A DNA stretch of 64,000 nt from Blastobasis lacticolella (lineage: Eukaryota; Arthropoda; Insecta; Lepidoptera; Blastobasidae), in assembly GCA_905147135.1 (NCBI GenBank), contig LR990056.1, positions 12,224,001 to 12,288,000 on the forward strand, given 5' to 3'. Every line of letters begins with the position of its first letter. The stretch's first letter is position 1. The notes beneath the pieces were generated by a model. That model was given only the letters and a program-made list of their open reading frames with translations. It searched no databases and had not been told where the DNA came from. The position numbers were made by a program, and so were the translations under genes. Shown piece after piece: positions 55,501-64,000 of this stretch.

Positions 55501-55724
55501 ATTACGGTAGCAATCCTGTGTACAATTCTCCGTACAAAAAGCCTGCACCATACAGCGGCCTCAACCCATATAACAGTCTATTCCAGTACAATCCTAGTTA
55601 CGAGTATGATTATGAGGAACCAGTAGTATATTATGAGACGAAGGATGTGTATACTCCTACGGGTGAGAAACAGTGCCAAATACGGCTGCGCTATGATGGA
55701 AAAGACTACGAAGTTAAATTGTAA
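49565..55724 (+). CDS. GMC oxidoreductase 2 with Pro/Tyr-rich C-terminal tail, 852 aa
   Basis: Three coding exons: 49565-51088, 51564-51794, 54921-55724. Introns are 475 and 3126 bp, GT-AG, both phase 0. The start ATG (AAAATG) has an in-frame TAA at 49511 and no ATG between. A hydrophobic N-terminal segment (about 19-37) suggests a signal or anchor. GAGSAG FAD motif at 67-72; signature 1 at 139-158 ([20 protein letters not shown]); signature 2 near G315; catalytic His563 ([12 protein letters not shown]) and Asn609 (NGNTNAP). The GMC fold ends near Trp627. A further 225 residues follow in the same exon. They are rich in Pro, Tyr, Asn, Ser and Lys ([39 protein letters not shown]) and end in a charged segment, [18 protein letters not shown]. 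Usual insect GMC proteins stop at the fold. The tail resembles cuticle or matrix-protein composition; its role is unknown. Confidence 0.94.
51120..51200 (+). repeat. TGTCTGTC-rich repeat remnant in GMC gene 2 intron 1
   Basis: AACCCCGAAAAAAATGGGTG then GTGTATCTGTGTGTCTGTCT. The wording of a common insect repeat tail; short. Confidence 0.4.
51815..52066 (+). mobile_element. CR1-like LINE 3' end in GMC gene 2 intron 2
   Basis: Across one frame change it reads [14 protein letters not shown], then [16 protein letters not shown], and continues into the family D tail GATGCCCCTGGTATTGCAAA. It starts about 20 bp after the donor of exon 2. This copy ties family D to a reverse-transcriptase C-terminus. 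Confidence 0.82.
52059..52158 (+). repeat. Repeat family F, copy 1
   Basis: GCGGGTCACGTGGTTCGACT, CCTGCGCGAAATCC, CCACTGCCATTTGACAAGTC, TCTTCTTTCATGTCGCGGGT. Same as 62069-62168. It joins directly onto the truncated LINE tail. Confidence 0.8.
52292..52554 (+). mobile_element. SINE A in GMC gene 2 intron 2, 9-bp target duplication
   Basis: TTACAATAG occurs at 52283-52291 and 52555-52563. Full-length family A ending GGGCTGTGATAATATGATGT. Confidence 0.87.
52564..53300. other. Intronic stretch without recognised feature
   Basis: Nothing beyond AT-rich intron sequence. Confidence 0.35.
53308..53515. repeat. Imperfect inverted repeat (possible MITE)
   Basis: GAGATCGCTTGTAGCGATAA GGCC at 53311-53334 is mirrored at 53489-53513 with a few mismatches. 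Each arm also contains a small internal GCGATAAGGC-type stem. About 150 bp lie between the arms. Confidence 0.55.
53597..53613 (+). repeat. (TATC)n microsatellite
   Basis: Four TATC units. Confidence 0.8.
53614..54534. other. Intronic stretch
   Basis: No gene or repeat border recognised. Confidence 0.35.
54535..54750. mobile_element. Palindromic MITE, copy 1 (GMC gene 2 intron 2)
   Basis: 33-bp inverted arms at 54573-54605 and 54693-54725 (one mismatch) begin TATGCAGTTGCATACACTAC. The outer parts also mirror (GTAGTTTATGCAACTGTCAT). The core contains GACGCGTAGATACAACAGAA and matches 60219-60350. It lies about 170 bp before the last GMC exon. Confidence 0.8.
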
Positions 55725-55871
55725 TTTTGTTTGTTTATTTAGTACTTAATAGGCAAAAGCTATTAATATTGTCACTTCTGCTAAAGATAATATAGATACT
55801 AAAAAAAAAATGGTTGGATAACCCGAAGAATATCTACCAGAATAGCTAACTCAAAAACTAAACCAAGTTTT

Positions 55872-55877
55872 AATAAA
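55872..55877 (+). terminator. Polyadenylation signal, GMC gene 2
   Basis: AATAAA 148 bp after the stop codon. A second one at 56371-56376 could be a distal alternative. Confidence 0.5.
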
Positions 55878-55879
55878 TA

Positions 55880-56678
55880 CATATATTATTATATTGTATG
55901 ATGTATGTTTATAATGTTTCTCCTGAGATTGTAAACGATCGAAAAAATTTCAGAACTACAACAAAATTCACTCAAATTTAACGTTTCAAAACATTGGACT
56001 ACATAGGTTATTATTGGGTGAGGTTTCCTTAAACTAATACAAACATAATACTTTGCAACAATAAGTGAACTAATTGTATTGGTAGACTTATATTTCTATT
56101 CCTAATATTTTACAAAACAACACATTAGTTATAATGAATTATTCATCATTTATAACAAAAACAATTTGTTATACCTACTTACTTCCTTACTTCTATATTT
56201 ACATCCTCATATGTATATATGGGGTTATATTCTTTGTAGTTAATTGAATTGAAATTGAAAATGTCTTTTCGGCTTATCAAAGGTTAGCTGGAAGAAATCC
56301 CGTTGTGAGATAAGCTCGCCTTTGCATTATAAACTGTATTTTTATTTCCTGTAATGTTATAAATTGATGCAATAAAGAGATTACATAAATACATACATAC
56401 ATACTAAAACAGGATATTAATATAACAAAGTACCTAAGTTAACAAGATAGTTGCGTAAAGGATACTAAACAAATGATAACCACAACTAGGATACATTTAA
56501 GTAGATATTAATAATTACTGCAAATATCTCAAAGACTCTTTCATAATGACAAAAATTAATAATAGGTTTGTTATTATTTATAATGTAGGTCTATTTATTT
56601 GTCAAAGTATTGCTTTAAGTTAGAAAATGATTTAAAATTAAGCCAGGTATTGAATCTAAGCTAGCTTGATCAATCAAA
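55880..56678. other. Non-coding stretch, GMC gene 2 3' flank
   Basis: AT-rich, with a (CATA)n run near 56390-56403. No gene. Confidence 0.35.
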
Positions 56679-56720
56679 TAGTAAATTACGTTCTCACTCA
56701 AGTGAGAACGTAATTTACTA
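56679..56720. repeat. Perfect palindrome, 20-bp arms
   Basis: Arm TAGTAAATTACGTTCTCACT (56679-56698), 2-nt centre CA, exact complement 56701-56720. TA at both ends. It would extrude as a near-loopless cruciform or be a minimal foldback element. Confidence 0.93.
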
Positions 56721-57724
56721 AGGATCTAGCGACTTTTTCGCAATTTCGCCATTATTTCCTTACAAAAATTTGTTCAGAATAAGATTTAGTAGAGTGTCGA
56801 GACTCCAGTTGTATTTACTTATATCCTTTATAATACATGTTGATTTTTTATTTCGAGACAATTAAAGCTAGGCCGCCTACTAAATAAAAGACATGATATA
56901 TTTTCCTTTTTATTGAATACAAAATAATGAAATTATGGTGTGGTGCGCTCATGTCGTGTCCTAAACAACACAACGAAGAAACCCAAAACTGTTCTTTAAA
57001 AATGATATTTTTAGATCTACTATGCGAGATTCAGCAAAAAAAAGGTCTAGGTGTTTCCCCGAAATTAAAAATTCAACCTAACCTTGAGTTTAAAGCTAGT
57101 TGGTAATATAACCAGTGATATGTTACATAATAATAATTTATAGTAGTAAAATATTTATTTAAAAATTATTTAAAACTTCCTCTAACATATAATAAAATAA
57201 ATGTCAAAATTCTAATACACTATTCATTTGCCATGCAATTTCCTCCTACATTTCCTGTACTAATAAAGACTTCATAGTTATTACGAATTTGTGGATAACG
57301 AGGTACATACATACTTAAAGCATAGAAAATAAACTACAGTGCCACTGATGCGGTGGCCAAAGCTGGAACTAAGTGTCGCACATTTTGAAATGTAATTTTG
57401 TTGAACTGAAATTCAAAAACAGCGAAGCCACCACCGGGTCAAATAAGTTTGTGTTTTGCAAGTACCTATGTTCCAATAGCAGAAATAGACCAATTGTGCT
57501 TGACAACGGTATAACCACCGTGAGGTGGGGGGTGGAGGGAGATTAGTTGTCTTTCCTCGTTATAGTTTCCCTATTGGCGGCATGTTAGTTCCTTTTTACG
57601 CCACATTTTGTATTATCGTGGACGCGCTCTATGCTAGGTGTTTTTACAAGCTATTATTTTATTTTGAAATGTTTGTAACTATGTACGTTCGGGACAAATC
57701 TTGCAAGCCTAATTTGGTCCACTT
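56721..57724. other. Non-coding stretch
   Basis: Nothing recognised. Confidence 0.35.
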
Positions 57725-57870
57725 CCCGGCATTCAAGAAAGGGGTTAAAATGTTTTTACGGGGTCGGCAACGGGTGGGTGATGCCCCTGGTATTGCAAAC
57801 GTCCATAGGCTGACTGCTTACCATCAGGCAGGCCGCAAGCTTGTTTGCCACCTTAGTAATATAAAAAAAA
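57725..57870 (+). mobile_element. CR1-like LINE 3' end (family D)
   Basis: Frame [20 protein letters not shown] then IANVHRL, followed by CTTACCATCAGGCAGGCCGC and TAATATAAAAAAAAAAG. 5'-truncated. Confidence 0.82.
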
Positions 57871-59559
57871 AAGAAATTCAATTGAGCTGAAATTTTGTAT
57901 AGCTATGTAACTTAGATGACAATGCATTAATGGTGTTGGTCTGATGATGAAGTCGGAAGGTGGTCATAGGAACTAATGAACGCAACAAGATAAACCCATC
58001 GTGTTTGGGCTCTTTGGAATGTTCTTGATAAGTATCATACACCTATGATATTCAATCAAAAGCTGCGCGATAAAAGCATGTTATGAAAAAAATGATTTTC
58101 ATTTGAGAACTTATTCTATTGAAACGTACTTGGGGTCAACGTGATTATGATTACATTTCCCAGAAGTACAGTCAGCTGCAGAGCGGGCGGCGTTCATTTA
58201 AAGACCGGAGATTTCACGTGGTCTACAAAACATCTTTTTTTTTTAATATAGTAATTTTTTATTTAATAGCAATCGATACTACGATTTCTAACAGGTCATA
58301 CGCTACATGAGATAAAATAACGATAGACTTATAAGCAGATTATTGGAGAATCTGGAGATTTATTAATAGACATGAATTATTTTCTATAAATAATGTCAAT
58401 CGATACATTGACTTCTAATCTAACAGCAGGAGGTCATACGATACATAGATCAAATAACGACAGAGTTACCTAAAAACAGATTACTGGAGATTACCTACTA
58501 CATATAATCTTCAGTAATCTGCCATTAAGTACCACTGAGGTATAGCTCAGTTGCCTGAAATAAATGAATAAATAAATAAATAAATAAATAGGTATGAGAC
58601 ATGCCTGACAATCTACTGAATGACTATTGTTATACTATTTTTTCGATTCTATTCTAACAGCACTGTAACATCAGTTACTATCTATCTCCGAAGCAAACTT
58701 AACCTACAAGTCATAAATATACAAGATACAGGCTGATACCTATACGCGTTCATTAATGCATTTTTATAAAATTAAATATACCTAATCACATTTTGTATTT
58801 GTAAATGTCTATTAGATTATTATTATAATATTGTACTTATAGCCAAAATTTTATACATCGGTAGATAATTTTAGCTTTAAGTCGGTCAACCAGATAGATA
58901 GATGTATCCGGGCCATTTTCCGCATTCAGGCGAACTCGCGCCCATTCCGCTTCGGTCAACCAGAAGAAGGAAAGGTAGAAAAAGTATTGTCATAGAAATT
59001 GTATTATGGAATAGTCACGGAAATACACTCTATTCAATATAAATTTGAGGAAACTTAAAAACATTTTTTTTAGTCTCTCCGTTCGAATTTTATTAATTTT
59101 CCATCAGAATACATTATAAAACCTGCTCACTTGATCGTTGTCTAAGCGAGCTAGTATGAATAACCTATACCTGCATATAAATGTCTAAAACAATATTAAA
59201 AAACGAAATCTTCATTACGAAATGCTCTGTATTAAAATCTGCATAACAATCCGACTTTTCTTTTTGCATTCAGAGGTAACGCCTAACCATAACACCTGAG
59301 GGCTGAGTGAAGTATTGCTTCTGTTTTACTATCGCGTTAGCCTTTGTCGAAATTAGTATAAAGAAAAAAATACATTCACGTCCCACTAGATGGCGCTGTT
59401 CATTTTTTATACAAATTTTAACGTGACAGTAATCGAAGCAAAACTTACACTCAGCCTTGAACTTTGTCCACCCAGCAGCGAGCGAAAAGGAACACTCCGT
59501 ACAACGTGGTAGAACCACACGTTATACTTTGAAGATTATAATGATTACAACTTACAGAG
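57871..59559. other. Non-coding stretch with (AAAT)n at about 58563-58592
   Basis: The tetranucleotide run follows GAGGTATAGCTCAGTTGCCT. No gene recognised. Confidence 0.4.
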
Positions 59560-60019
59560 TCAGTCAGTCAGAGGCCTGGCGAGCGCGCGGTCTGCCATTG
59601 GTCTGTCAAAACCTGTTCGAAATTTGATTTTAAATAACAGCGAAAAAATCGCTGTCTATTAGGCCGCCAGGTGAGAGGCTGCAGATAACGGTACATACTC
59701 GTTTCTTGTATTTCTATTTATTTTAGTATGTCGCTTTTATTGTTGTGAGTGGTGAGAAATAAAGTGTGTGCCGGTGAATTAGTTAAATCAAAGTACCCAC
59801 AGTGTTGGAGCATTGCAGGTATTTAACATATCTGATACGATAGGATGCCACAGCGGTCTGACGTTACCTGTAGGGTTAAGGTGGGAAAGACTAAAAGGTT
59901 ATCTGTTTGATGAGAAGAAAAAACATTTCGACTATGATAATGGAGTTTCTATTCATATTTCCTTTATTTTACCGAGCTCGAAAGATGTGGCTACCATTTT
60001 GTCAAATTACCGGTACTAA
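59560..60019 (+). other. GC-richer block and 68-codon frame, possible LTR or 5' exon
   Basis: A block with GTCAGTCAGTCAGAGGCCTG and ACAGCGAAAAAATCGCTGTC (a small hairpin) is followed by AATAAAG near 59758 and a short frame at 59813-60019 (LPVGLRWERLKGYLFDEKKK). It could be a solo LTR or a 5' exon; neither can be shown. Confidence 0.2.
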
Positions 60020-60218
60020 TGTACTTAGATGTTTTTAACAAATTCAAATTTAAAATTTAAGTTTTCCTGTTAATATTCTGTGTAATTATTTTCCCGCTAA
60101 ACAGAATATTTTCAGTAATTGTTGTAATTTGTGTTTGTGAATGTTTTTCCTTATTTTAAGCAAATAAATAGACAAATGTGAATATAGTTTAGTGTATTTC
60201 CCGCCGCTTGATATCGTT

Positions 60219-60460
60219 GACGCGTAGATACAACAGAACTGACTCGCAGCTTACTTCCAGCTAAGTTGAGAAAATTATAGGTACGATATTTTAACATAAA
60301 ATTATTAGAGTGTAGATAAAGTAGTGTATGCAACTGCATATAACTAGGTATTAAAACACTCGTGTCTAACTATTATCATACTCGGCTACGCCTCGTATGA
60401 TAAACAGACACTCATGTTTTAATACCCCCTTTTATATGACAGTTGCATAAACTACTATTA
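60219..60460. mobile_element. Palindromic MITE, copy 2, with central hairpin
   Basis: The core GACGCGTAGATACAACAGAA and right arm GTAGTGTATGCAACTGCATA match the copy at 54535-54750. It then carries an extra long hairpin (60349-60425, arms starting TTAAAACACTCGTGTC) and ends ATATGACAGTTGCATAAACT. The left arm of copy 1 is absent here. Confidence 0.75.
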
Positions 60461-60461
60461 T

Positions 60462-60560
60462 GAGTTATCTAACACCCATAACTCAAGCTTTGCTTACTTT
60501 GGGGCTAGATCGCGCTGTGTGAATTTGTCCAAGCATATTTCCTTATTTATTACACTTACC
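60462..60560 (+). mobile_element. SINE C 3' fragment
   Basis: GAGTTATCTAACACCCATAA, CAAGCTTTGCTTACTTTGGG, GCTAGATCGCGCTGTGTGAA. Head missing; adjoins the MITE. Confidence 0.75.
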
Positions 60561-60989
60561 TAGTACTAAGTTTAACTTATATATTTACTATGGTTTAGCT
60601 ATGAAGTGTAATGACTAAAGTGTACATGTTAAAAAAAAATCTTGTTTTGTGTACAATAAAGAGTTAGTGAAATATAATGCGAGCATTAACGATTATAAAT
60701 TTTTCAAGTACCTAAGCATATTGTAGTTTGTATCATATTCACCGACTACTTAACATTATCATCATTTTGGCGTTAATGTCTCTTCTTATATGTCATAAAA
60801 ATAAATTTTTAGTATGACGTGAATGTAAATATTGGATGGAGAAGAGAGTTTTGTTATGTTTATCGAGATCGTTACACTCGTATTTCAGACAGACTCAGAC
60901 ATATAAAATACTTTTTATGGATTAATCGCTGTTTTTCATGTATCATGACAATGTATCCCGGAGTTTTGATCACTTCTCTGGTAATGTGG
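60561..60989. other. Non-coding stretch with a SINE B tail scrap
   Basis: ATTATCATCATTTTGGCGTT at about 60757-60776 is the inverse of a SINE B 3' end. Nothing else. Confidence 0.4.
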
Positions 60990-61250
60990 TTTGACGACCT
61001 GAGTGATTTAGTGGTCAACATAGTCTGCCAGGCAAGAGGTCCTGCGTTCGATTCCCGGCCAGGCAGAAATTGAAATGATGAATTTTAATTTCTGTTACGG
61101 GTCTGGGTGTTCTATGTATAATAAGTATGTATTTAAAAAAATATTTATGTAGTTTATCAGTTATCTAGCACCCATAGCACAAGCTTTGCTTAGTTTCGGG
61201 CTAGATGGCGTTGTGTGAATTTGTCCACGAATATTTTTTTTTGTAGTAGC
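60990..61250 (+). mobile_element. SINE C copy, near full length
   Basis: Head GACGACCTGAGTGATTTAGT, B box GCGTTCGATTCCC, body AATTTCTGTTACGGGTCTGG, 3' end GCTAGATGGCGTTGTGTGAA. Confidence 0.9.
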
Positions 61251-61690
61251 CACGGATAGATATGCCGGTTCCATTAAAAAAAAATTATATGCGTCCAACG
61301 TACGTAACGTATAATTGCTTCTGCCGCCATGTAATAGTGCTTGTGTTCCTGTTCGGTTTGAAGGTCAATTGTAGCACACGGTAGTCAGTAATCACTGCCA
61401 TATGCGTTTCGAACTGCTTAAAGTAGCGTGTTCATGTCACGTGAAGGTCACTTTGGCGGTGAAGGATAAGGTAGCCGCCAAGGTTAGTGAAGATGTGGAG
61501 GTAGAAAAGGGTAATGTTACCCCTGGCCGGGTGCAGTGACCAGGGAGCGAGGGTCCGAAAAATGATCGTCGGAAGTAGTATTTATATCGCGGAAGTTGAA
61601 ACACTTCTCTAGCGAGATGAAGGTGTATATAGAAAACTGAGATTTGCATGAAAGGGCTTGGTCACTTTGGTCTTTACGAACTTGTGTTCG
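61251..61690. other. Non-coding stretch
   Basis: Nothing recognised. Confidence 0.35.
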
Positions 61691-61692
61691 TG

Positions 61693-61959
61693 TAGAGCTC
61701 GTCTAATCTAAAATGACGCGCCCCACTATCGCATTAACGCACACAAGCAAGTTTAAAATATGGACGCAATACATATACAAGTGCCGTTGTAATTGGTCAT
61801 TCAGTTGCCGGTGAGACACCAACGTAGGAGCTCGCGTCGTTCGATTGTAGCAGTCGACGCTCCCAAACAGATGAAGTGTCGTTATTAATATTTGCACTCA
61901 CACATCGAAATCAACTAATTAAGTAGTGGGGCGCGTCATTTTAGACTAGACGAGCTCTA
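61693..61959 (-). mobile_element. MITE with TA-flanked inverted repeats, copy 2
   Basis: 267 bp. Terminal inverted repeats of about 36 bp with one mismatch start TAGAGCTCGTCTAATCTAAA and run to GACGCGCCCCACTA. Opposite orientation to the copy at 16483-16737, with the same internal sequence. Confidence 0.88.
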
Positions 61960-62054
61960 CTCTAATGTGAGTATTGTTGAATTTCCCTATTGGATCGATA
62001 GATGTCGCTATAAACTTGACACACGATTATAAGTCGTTACAACTAGTGTCAAAT

Positions 62055-62168
62055 AAGAAGAGGCTTGGCGGGTCACGTGGTTCGACTTGCGCTGTATACC
62101 TATTACCTGCGCGAAATCCCCTCCACTGCCATTTGACAAGTCTCTTCTTTCGTGACGCGGGTTATACA
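62055..62168 (+). repeat. Repeat family F, copy 2
   Basis: GCGGGTCACGTGGTTCGACT to TTTCGTGACGCGGGTTATA, as at 52059-52158. Here AGAAGAGGCTTG on the left mirrors CAAGTCTCTTCT on the right, so the unit can fold back. Confidence 0.78.
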
Positions 62169-62396
62169 CAACATTAGTCTATTATCGGCGGTTTTTATAA
62201 TGTTTCAAAATTCACGCATTACACCCTGCACTCATCAGGTCTTGAAGGTGTTCCACCCAAAAATCTACTACTGCGTAGTAGATTTCAAATTCTTTGAAAC
62301 GCCTCTAAAGTGCCGGCGACAGATAAATAGGTAAACTCTTTATTTGCTCACACAAGAATAATTACATGATGAAGGGAAAACCCATAATTAATTGTA

Positions 62397-62640
62397 TAAT
62401 AATAATAATAATATTCTTTATTTAACATCAGGATACAACCAAAAATAGATTGACTTAACAGGTACACATTATGATCGAAATATTACTTTTTTTTTTTATA
62501 CAATTCAATACTGGTTGTAATTAGTCCATAGAGGAGTCCCTGCTTCCCAAACTAGGAAAATCCTGTGCTATGGGAAACAGTTATTCCCATAAAACTAGGC
62601 GATATTAAAAAACAGTATTTTGATAGGCCGTGAACAGACA
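62397..62640 (-). mobile_element. LINE 3' end with (ATT)n tail
   Basis: The plus strand begins AATAATAATAATAATATTCT TTATTTAACATCAGGATAC, the inverse of a common insect LINE 3' terminus (GTATCCTGATGTTAAATAAA). The rest continues with TAGTCCATAGAGGAGTCCCT. No coding part remains. Confidence 0.55.
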
Positions 62641-63749
62641 AGCAAATTTCAGTATCCAACTTAGTTTCATATACCTTTACTCTATCTAAAAATTAAACTT
62701 TTTTTTTCGGTCTGGCAATTTTATCTCTTTGGACCAAAAGTATGAACATGAATGTTAGGTATCCTTTGTTACCTATTGTGATTTCAATACCTCGTACAAA
62801 GTGCCGAGAAGAATTACATGATTGTTCAACGTGATGCCACAGACACTATAAAGTAAGATTATTTCAAATCTCAATTTATCCTCAATTGTTTACTGCATGT
62901 AGACCGTACGCAGTTACGGCAAAATTGCTTGCAGTCCACGTAGTCCACATCAAAGACTTCAATTTCTGCTGAATAGAAGACATAAAAAGTCGTTTGAAAT
63001 TGGTAAATGCAAGTTTAGAATTTTTTTATTGTCTCTAGTAGTCATCTACAATTTAATCATGATAATTTGATATTTTAGGTATGGTGTATCAAGTATGGCA
63101 CTTTATGATGGTCACCTACATTTGTTATTATAATTCATCATTTCTGTGACAAGTTGCTTTGTAAATATAAATACTAAATATAGGTAGATTTCTTAATTAT
63201 AAGGGTTCTTCGCGTACACCTCAGGGGGTCTAAGATATTGAATTGTGCAGGTAGGAGTAGAGAAACAGCTCTGACCTGTTATGAAACGTTTATTACCTAC
63301 ATGTGATATCCACGATCAATCATTAAGTAATACAAACAGATAAAGTATTACAATCATTATGAAATGACTGTTAATCTGCTTGCCAATTAAAGAAAACAGA
63401 TATAAGTACCGAATCAAATAAATGTTTACTTTGTTAAGTTTACTCTCGACGTATCTTACTATTATATAAGATACAGTAGGTAAACCTACGTAGGTAGGTA
63501 ACATTTATCAGTAAAAACTTGTAGATTGTAAAACATAACCAAAAATACCATTTTGTTTTCTAGTAAACTTCATCAGGGGACGATTGTGAAGGTCTTATAA
63601 AAATATCCGATAGGTAGATACCGTGTCCACCACTGAAGGGAATGACAATCATTATAAGCTATTGCCCAATTCCCCACATCGAGCTTGTAACCAAATGAAA
63701 CGTTGATTGTGACTTGAATGAATGTTTTCAAAGTAAAAGATCTACAGCC
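62641..63749. other. Non-coding stretch
   Basis: Nothing recognised. Confidence 0.35.
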
Positions 63750-63751
63750 AC

Positions 63752-64000
63752 CGTAGCCGTGTGGTGTTCGGCACAGTAGAATAGCACCAACGCCTTACAG
63801 TCATGGGCGTCGTACAAGGCGACTAATGTTTCCGAGACAAAGGGTCAAAAGTCTCCGTAGTCTAGAAAATGGGCAGCAGCATTTTTCATTGTTATATTTA
63901 AACACTGCGATCTTCAACCCGCCTGCCAAGCGTGGATATTATGGCAATACCTCCCCTTTCGTGGGAGAGGCCCTAAGTCCTGCAGTGGACTGTTACGGGC
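63752..64000 (+). mobile_element. SINE A copy, runs off the window
   Basis: CGTGTGGTGTTCGGCACAGT start, GGGCAGCAGCATTTTTCATT, ATCTTCAACCCGCCTGCC and GTCCTGCAGTGGACTGTTAC at the window end. Confidence 0.85.

Noticed and set aside
57525..57890. 121-codon frame ending in [18 protein letters not shown]
   Set aside because: The recognisable part is the LINE tail at 57725; the rest is upstream chance sequence.

Overview
This is eukaryotic, intron-containing, AT-rich DNA that reads as a lepidopteran (moth or butterfly) nuclear genome. The evidence is two multi-exon insect GMC oxidoreductase genes, two recognisable exons of insect flotillin-2, and a dense load of insect-type LINE 3' ends, tRNA-headed SINEs and MITEs. 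The species cannot be named from the sequence alone. All joins below were made by reading frame and splice sites by eye; no alignment or database search was run.

Layout. From 1 to about 35.6 kb there is almost no host coding sequence. This part holds a 5'-truncated LINE with an endonuclease/reverse transcriptase ORF (2.85-6.84 kb, minus), many copies of three SINE families (called A, B and C here), CR1-like and RTE-like LINE tails, and several DNA-transposon-like elements. The most striking is a 1.8-kb element at 13192-15002 with perfect 15-bp inverted termini and a TTT target duplication, inserted inside a SINE. A weak two-exon host gene candidate (18167-18457, minus) lies beside a GC-rich, promoter-like block (18.8-19.0 kb).

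At 35.9-36.6 kb two consecutive flotillin-2 exons lie on the minus strand. The intron sequence on either side of them is partly duplicated, in an order that suggests an exon-less second copy. From 43.07 to 55.72 kb two GMC oxidoreductase genes lie on the plus strand. GMC gene 1 has four coding exons and encodes 628 aa. GMC gene 2 has three coding exons and encodes 852 aa; it carries an unusual 225-residue Pro/Tyr-rich C-terminal tail after the complete GMC domain. In other insects a GMC cluster is known to sit inside a flotillin-2 intron. The position and opposite orientation here fit that arrangement, although the first flotillin-2 exon was not found in this window.

From 55.7 to 64 kb no convincing host gene was found. 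There are MITEs, a perfect 20-bp-arm palindrome, SINE C and SINE A copies, and LINE tails. Working together: flotillin-2 is a membrane-microdomain scaffold. The GMC proteins are predicted FAD-dependent oxidoreductases entering the secretory pathway or membrane. They share a locus with flotillin-2 but no function that the sequence can show.
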